Shown: positions 58,201 to 64,000 of the stretch, piece after piece
Layout: each line of letters starts with the position of its first letter
Position numbering within the stretch: the stretch's first letter is position 1
Assembly: GCA_030063045.1 (NCBI GenBank)
Contig: JAQSEB010000178.1
Location: forward strand, 62,001-126,000
Source of the DNA: Pratylenchus scribneri
Taxonomy: Eukaryota > Nematoda > Chromadorea > Rhabditida > Pratylenchidae
Length of the DNA stretch: 64,000 nucleotides
Direction of reading: 5' to 3'
Notes under the pieces: model-generated
Told to the model about the DNA's origin: nothing
The model's database searches: none
What the model saw: only the letters and a program-made list of their open reading frames with translations
Made by a program: the position numbers and the translations under genes

Positions 58201-59382
58201 AAATTGCTTAATGCTTACACAAGTTCATCAATTGAGGAGACAATATAAGCATAAGCCATCTTATCCCGTCGGCTGATGTTTATATACAAGGAATGATCAT
58301 ATTTTTTGTCGAGACATTGGTGTGCATTATTTTTATTTTCCATCAAATGTTTATTCTTCTCTTTCAGATGATCAGATTTTAAGTTGGATTCGTAACAAAT
58401 TTTCAATCTTTTTATTTAAAAATTCTATTTAATTAAAGGAAATTTTAACTCTAAAATTGATCATTAATTTGGCCTTTTTAAATAAAAATTGAAAATTACT
58501 ATTAGGGTTGCCAAAAGTTTGTTTCGGTTTCAGAAAACCGATGAAATTAAACTGAAAATAGAATTTTTTTTTCTCTTTAAAACCGAAAATAGCAGAATCG
58601 AAAACCGAAATTTTCAAAAACCAAATACCAGGTTTTATAACCGATACCTTTGTAAGAGAGACAATGGACAACTCTATTTCCTATAATAGTTCTAATCGAA
58701 ACAAATATTGAATGAAAAATAAATAAAATCATATGAAATATTTCAAAAGACAAGGGAATTCAAAATTAAATAAAAATTAATTTTTATTAACTCTTTTCCA
58801 AATAAATTTTTACCAATTAACAACTGTTAAAAATTGTTAAAAATTTTGTCCCAGTGTTCTATTAAATTTTATTACAAAAAAATAAAAAAGCAAAAATCTT
58901 TCTCGGAAATTTGTATATTATTTTAAATATTTTTTTGCATACTGTTAATTCCATTATTAATCAATTATTATATTACAGCAGAAATAAAATATTTAAAGCT
59001 TACCCCTTCGGGCAATCCGAATCTTTTGGAATGCATACTATAATATCAAAATAGATGGCATTCTTTTTAAGCTCGGAATCACATTTTGAAAGTCTTCCTT
59101 TGAAAAACAATTTCACTTCTTTAGAAAAATGGCCTAGCTCATTATGTTGCATAATTGTACTAAAAAAATTTCATTATTTAAGAAAATATTTACACAATTT
59201 TATTGAAAAATAATAGCTAATTAATTTAAAATTCAATATCAAACTTACAGATTTCCTTCTTCTGTGTAAAGCCATGGTGTATTTATCATACTATTCAGCA
59301 TTTCAGATCTTTGTATTATGCATTGAACCCCAATGATGTAACTAATGCAAATAAAGATTAACGGATGAATTTTGGGTTTCAT
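55265..59382 (-). CDS. Gene N: secreted protein, 456 aa, unknown family
   Basis: Six minus-strand exons: 59249-59382, 59004-59159, 58219-58407, 57746-58088, 57046-57366 and 55265-55492; 1371 nt, phases 2, 2, 2, 0, 0. A signal peptide (PLIFICISYIIGVQC) is followed by YFDIIVCIPKDSDCPKG, a KICYESNL segment, IVSSIDELVYKVDL, QCFKIRVG, FNLFSLDFIPK with GDYYKTFRYQG, a CSLEWIETGLKCQG segment, and a C-terminal part with LFLNCNGYTVKTGQ. Lysine-rich, evenly spaced cysteines, no further membrane segment. Plus-strand gene P is its paralogue with corresponding exon borders. The last intron is 1.55 kb and contains a hAT-like element. Family not recognised. Confidence 0.82.
55563..56583. mobile_element. hAT-like element, TAGGGTTGACC ends, 8-bp TSD
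   Basis: 1021 bp; ends TAGGGTTGACCGAGCACGAG and CTCGGCCAACCCTA; exact TSD TATACTAT at 55555-55562 and 56584-56591. The left arm has repeated CGAGTATCGAG words. Inside: a GGGTTAGGGATTAGGGTTAG array at 55990-56025, hairpins at 56042-56059 and about 56159-56180, and a 14-bp minisatellite. It is in the last intron of gene N. Same terminus as 39713-40162 but different interior. Confidence 0.92.
56271..56443. repeat. ATAGGCGAATCGTG short tandem repeat
   Basis: About ten imperfect copies of ATAGGCGAATCGTG, some separated by TTTCCCCCCA spacers, within the hAT-like element. On the minus strand it creates an artificial reading frame. Confidence 0.85.
58503..58676. mobile_element. Short hAT-like MITE in a gene N intron
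   Basis: Starts TAGGGTTGCCAAAAGTTTG and ends GGACAACTCTA; palindromic with TTTCGGTTTCAGAAAACCG and AAACCGAAAATAG words. Related to 23034-23206. Confidence 0.6.
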
Positions 59383-59830
59383 CTTATAAAAAATTTTTAT
59401 TAACATCATTTTTATATAAAAATATGTTATATTAAAATGAAATCAGAAAAATTCTTTGTATACTGAATGAAAAGATAAGTAAAATTATCAAAACAAACAC
59501 GGTTATTTTGATAGCTATTATATTATTATACATATAAAATTAATGAAGGATAAAAGCTCAAAAATCTATTCATTGGAAATTTTTTTCAAATAAGTTTAAA
59601 CAAAATAATTTTATGTTGAAAGTGAAATGAATTTTAATTCATTAAAATTGCTCTAAAGATATTTTTAAGGACATAGAACCAAATGGAAGAAATATATGTG
59701 AATACTGAATAGTTTTTAAAAATATTTTTTAATTTACTATATTAATTCATAAAATGCTTCCACGTTTCAAATTTATATTTTTCTAAAATTTCTTTTAACT
59801 TCGACTAACATTCATAAATAATTATCAATA
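59383..59830. promoter_or_regulatory. Shared intergenic region of divergent genes N and P
   Basis: About 450 bp of very AT-rich sequence between the start codons of two paralogous genes facing away from each other. It must hold both promoters. No specific box can be assigned. Confidence 0.4.
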
Positions 59831-62800
59831 ATGTTTTATACTTCCTAATATATATTTTATTTCTAACAAAAACAAATGGAAATGACCTCAAGCTTTCTAT
59901 TGACTTTGATAAAACTAACATGGAATTTTATAATTATGGATCATTTTCCTATGATTCTTATGGACAATTGTATGTTATTTATTTATATACTTATTTACTT
60001 TTATTTATAGTTGCCAGCTGTATTTTTTAATGTCTTGTACTTTGCTAGGAAAGATTATTAATAGTATATTGATTTACTGTTATTCTGTACAAGGATTTTT
60101 CATTTTTTGATAACCATTTCCCTGCATCGGGATTTTATTGCTAAAATATCTGCCTGCTATTAAAAAATAGAAAAAGGGAGATACATTACTCACAAAATGT
60201 TAGTTAGCCCTCTGCATTATTCCACATCGCCCATTAATGAAATGAAAACATTTTTATTATTTTAAATTCTCTCAGTGAAAAAAAACCTTATATTGGTACA
60301 AAAATCTTTATTTACATGACCAAATAATTATTATTTTAGAAGACTTCATGGTAGATGGGAAAACAATGAAGCAAGATTTGCTAATCTATTCCTCAAGGAA
60401 ATAACTGCATCAAAATGTCAGAAGGAGAGAACAGAAATTGGGATTCATTTTGATATTGTTTTTTGCGTTTCTGGTTGTGATGAAACAAATAAAGATGATT
60501 ATCCGGATGAAGATTATAAACCCGACCAAGATGATGCACCGGATGAAGGTGATACAAAATGTAAAGAATGTTCTAAAGGGTATTATATAATTATAAAATT
60601 TATAAAAAATTACTTTTAAGTATGAAACTTTGCTATCAATCGGAATTATCTGCTGGCAAAGTGAAAAACCCAAAACATGAAATGAAGGTAAATCAGAAAA
60701 TTGATTGCAAGGATGAAAATTTGCATGGCCTGCAAGTCAACGCTGTCAATAATTTAACTTCCGGAAAAATAGACTTTACATTAATATCAAGCATTGATGC
60801 GGAGACGTCAGTAATTTTCTCTATTTCAAATAAATTAAATAAAAATTATGAACAAGTTTGGCTTGAGCTAATTAGACAAGAATTTAGGTTTAATTAAAAC
60901 GAGTCATTTTAATTACAGTTTTATTTTATTTTGATTCTTATAATAATCGAATAAATACAAAAAACTCTTATTAGCTTCAAGCCTAGCACGATACGGACAG
61001 ACCCCTTATAGCTATTTTATATAAATTTATATTTTTTAGTTATAAATTTTCAATCAATCGCTCCGAAGATTGCTTCAAAATTCGTGTGGGAGATGCTGCT
61101 GATTTGTCAACTAAAATCACAGATCTATATGATAATAAATTAAATGTTAATCCGCCATTAAAAGAAATTGATGAGGGCCGAAAATGGTTGGATGATGGAT
61201 GGGCTGAAAGCAAACAAAATTTTCACCTATTTGCTTTGGATTTTATTCCAGCCAAAAAAAAGAATGAATTGAATGTTGGTGACTATTACAAGACTTTATC
61301 ATATTTTGGCGGAGGGTATCAATGCAATATGTATATGAAATTTGTAAGTTTTTTGGTTTAAATTTTAAGGCAATTCTTAGGAATTGGTAATGTTTAGGAA
61401 AATGGCATTTTCAAAAAAAAAAAAATAAAGCAGCTTTCTTTAAATGGGACATTTCATTATCTGATTGACTCATTCATCCACCTTTTTTGCCATAGTTGTA
61501 AACAATAATTCAAATTCAAGAGCTTGATATAAATAAAATACCAATCGTATGAATTTAATGTCTTTTATAAATTATTTATTTTTAAATAAGAAAAATTATA
61601 ATATGTAAAAAGGCTATTCCATAAAATCCCAGATTAATAATAGAATAGTTAGTGGTTTGATTCGATTTGAAAAAATCGATACAATTTTGGTCAAAAAACC
61701 GAAAATCGAATTTTAAAACGACAACCATATACACTTTTCGAATTTTTCACATCTTTTCTAAATATTTAGGGCTTTTACTGTTTTCCTTCTTTTTTCTATT
61801 AATAATTCAATTTTTTTGAAGGCAGGAGAAGATTTTGTACACAAATGTAAAATGGTTTGGATGCCAGTTGAAATTAGAAGTCCTGGTTGTAATATAGCAA
61901 GAAAGAAAAGAAATTCCAAAATTAAAAAAAACTGCTTTATTTAATGCTACAAATAATGTGAAATATAAATCAGCGACTAATAGACTTGTTTGCGGATTCA
62001 AGACAGAACAGACGAATATTAAAAACCAGACAATAATTGATAGGGATGAAAGTTCATCGGAAAAATGGAATAACGCCGAATCATACCTTGATTATTATAA
62101 TATGCATTTGGGTGGCAAAATTAAAGGAATTCCGATTGAATTTTTGGACATGGAGGTTATTTTAATTATTATTATGAAATTATATTTATTACATAATCCA
62201 ATGAATTGACCCTGAGATTATTTTGATTTTGAATTTAATTCAAAAATCTTGAAAATTTGGTACTTTTCGTTTTACTACACCCTCACAAAAATTTATAAAA
62301 AATCAAATCCTAATGGTAATTTCTAATTTTATTGGTGCTGATCACGAATATCTGAGTATATTTTTTGCCTATCCACTCGATGTGAGAAATTAAAAATTTA
62401 AAAATTAACGGACCCCCTCTCCCCATTTTGGGTCGGAATCGGAACTCGAAGAAAGTGCCAAAATTTTTTAGTCAAATTAGGGCTTAATCGAAATGGCTTG
62501 TCAATCTGATCACAAATCTATCATTAGTTTCACATAAAACTCAAAAATAAAAAAAGTTATGGCCTTTTTATTTCATATATAATGCTAAGATTTCGGCCTA
62601 GGATTAAGTCTTAGGCAAAAATTAGTGTTCAAGACAGCTGGGAGCATAGTAATCTCAAAGAAGTCCAAAGTGTGTCTTAAGCTTAATTTCAAGCTCAGAT
62701 TCGTGATCAACACCCAAAATTACCTCTAGGATGCATTTTTCATAATTTTGGGTAGGGGTGTAACAAAACGATAAAGTACCGAAAATTTAATAATTTTAAA

Positions 62801-63407
62801 ACAATAACTTTAATAAATATTTTAAGTTTAAAGGAAAATAATTTATGAAATGTATTTGTTGGGATATATTATATTTGCCAATTCTTTATGATATAACTTC
62901 ACATCCAATTATCTTAATCCATTGAAGATTACAAATAAATAAAGATACAAAATTTTAATTAATAAGTATCGAAAATTGATACGATGAGAAAAAATTTTTA
63001 AAAAAAAGCTGGCTAAAATTTTTAGATTCGAAGGAAAATATTGAGTACCACATCTCTAGTTAAAATCTAGCCAGAAGAAGAATAGGAACATGTAATTAAA
63101 TGATTTGATAAAATTTTTATGCTAAGTTCAATGATTTTCTAAATTTTAAAATGTTAGATTTCATTTTAATCATTTTAATCAATTTTCATTATTTTAGTTT
63201 TATACTAAGCAAATTGAGACATTCAAAGAAAATCACAGCAAGGAAAAAATTATACAATCTTCGAAGTTTGAAGCATTAACAATATCAAAAGAATACAAAT
63301 TCGAAATTGAGCAAGGACAAAAAATTTCTGTGAAACAGTTGCAGTTAATTTGTAATGGATGGATCATATCTTTCCCTCATGTGATTAATGTATTAGAAAA
63401 AAGCTAA
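59831..63407 (+). CDS. Gene P: paralogue of gene N with two single-base frame breaks
   Basis: Exons: about 59831-59969, 60340-60579, 60621-60806, 61040-61343, 61822-62155 and 63198-63407, with the same phases as gene N (2, 2, 2, 0, 0). Matching segments are IGIHFDIVFCVSGC, MKLCYQSEL, LISSIDAET, DCFKIRVGDA with KITDLYDNKL, FHLFALDFIP, GDYYKTLSYFGG, FVHKCKMVW and LQLICNGWIISF. Exon 2 has an acidic insertion (NKDDYPDEDYKPDQDDAPDE) absent from N. The coding frame is broken twice in homopolymers: at the start, a signal-peptide-like stretch (LYFLIYILFLTKTNG) is one base out of frame with the ATG at 59831, and exon 5 has 334 instead of 333 nt, with a shift in the A8 run near 61925. So it is either a young pseudogene or an intact gene with sequence errors. 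A downstream ATG at 59920 would give a protein without signal peptide. Confidence 0.65.
62259..62780. mobile_element. TIR element, GGTACTTTTCG ends, 8-bp TSD
   Basis: 522 bp in intron 5 of gene P. Arms GGTACTTTTCGTTTTACTAC... and ...GTAACAAAACGATAAAGTACC; exact TSD GAAAATTT at 62251-62258 and 62781-62788. The termini resemble those at 5852, 14685 and 18604. Confidence 0.88.
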
Positions 63408-64000
63408 ATATGAAGAAATGGGAATATTTTGATATTTCAAATTTACCCATCATACCAATTTAATAAAAATGGAATAAAGATATTCGAATGAATTTTCCGT
63501 TCTCTTTCGCATTCGCATTGATAAATGATATCCGGCAAAATTTTTTTTATATTTAATTTTTAATTTGAGCAAATAATTAATTTTTATTTTTGTTGTTTTG
63601 GAAGATGGTGCTTTGAAAATTTTATATTGAACATTTTTACAATTTTGGTTGTAAACATTTTAGATAGCTTAATATATGTTCATTTTTATTCACTCATTTT
63701 ATATTTGTTAGAGATTGAGATGATCTTGATTGAGAAACATATTTTGAAGTCACTATGAAAAAACATCCATCAATTCTGGCTAGCCGAAATTGAAACAAAT
63801 GGACTTTTCCCATGATTATATTACAAATAGGGTCAAAATCTACGAGCAGATAATTAAAAATGCGGGTAACGGGTAGTGAGGGTAATCAAGTTGTTAATTG
63901 CCCGAAATCTTTGCGGATATCCGTCCCGCATATCTGCCACGCCAAGGGGGAATTAATCCTAATTATAAGTTAAAAATTATAAGTAGTACATCATCAAAAA
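63408..64000. other. 3' flank of gene P, no gene seen
   Basis: AT-rich sequence, then at about 63860-63950 a GC-richer patch (GCGGGTAACGGGTAG, GGATATCCGTCCCGCATATC) that looks like the edge of another repeat running out of the window. Confidence 0.4.

Noticed and set aside
1..64000. CRISPR arrays, rRNA genes or bacterial operons
   Set aside because: Nothing of the kind is present; tandem repeats here lack unique spacers, and gene structure is eukaryotic throughout.

Overview
This is a eukaryotic window from a nematode genome. It is very AT-rich, its genes are split by short introns with GT...AG borders and TTTCAG-like acceptors, and it carries two serpentine chemoreceptor genes of the nematode-specific Srg class, a small secreted C-type lectin, a CD39-type nucleoside diphosphatase and many small secreted cysteine-containing proteins. 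Base composition, the dense load of non-autonomous DNA transposons and the run of lineage-specific secreted proteins would fit a clade IV (tylenchid) nematode, but the species cannot be fixed from the sequence. Gene models were built by hand by joining open exons across GT/AG borders and checking that phases and total lengths close; most close exactly.

Layout. 1-2.5 kb: 3' part of an unrecognised plus-strand gene. 3.9-5.6 kb: a protein-kinase-like gene whose catalytic core is missing and whose place is taken by a 33-bp minisatellite. 6.9-8.1 kb (minus): secreted C-type lectin. 9.2-9.7 kb (minus): 80-residue secreted peptide gene. 11.4-16.2 kb (minus): ENTPD5/6-like apyrase with a C-terminal coiled-coil extension cut off by an in-frame stop. 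16.9-18.9 kb: DNA transposons. 19.0-21.8 kb (minus): modular cysteine-rich secreted protein. 22.4-35.1 kb: two Srg receptor genes on a diverged ~6 kb tandem duplication that also carries relics of a small cysteine-rich gene; transposons inserted later have lengthened the second copy.

35.4-63.4 kb: a cluster of five multi-exon genes, at least three with clear signal peptides. Gene K (minus, 514 aa) and gene M (plus, 503 aa) are paralogues with the same nine exons and phases. Gene L (plus, about 1032 aa over 22 exons) lies between them, shares their C-terminal half and contains an internal four-exon duplication. Genes N (minus, 456 aa) and P (plus) are a second paralogous pair placed head to head about 450 bp apart. 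I do not recognise these families; they look like a lineage-specific secreted-protein cluster.

Introns and spacers hold a rich set of terminal-inverted-repeat (TIR) elements, several with exact target-site duplications (TSDs): hAT-like (TAGGGTTG or CAGTG ends, 8-bp TSD), a GGTACT-ended family with 8-bp TSD, Harbinger-like elements (TAA/TTA TSD), and one Mutator-like element (10-bp TSD). Several carry TTAGGG-like arrays in the middle. No transposase gene was seen, so all appear non-autonomous.
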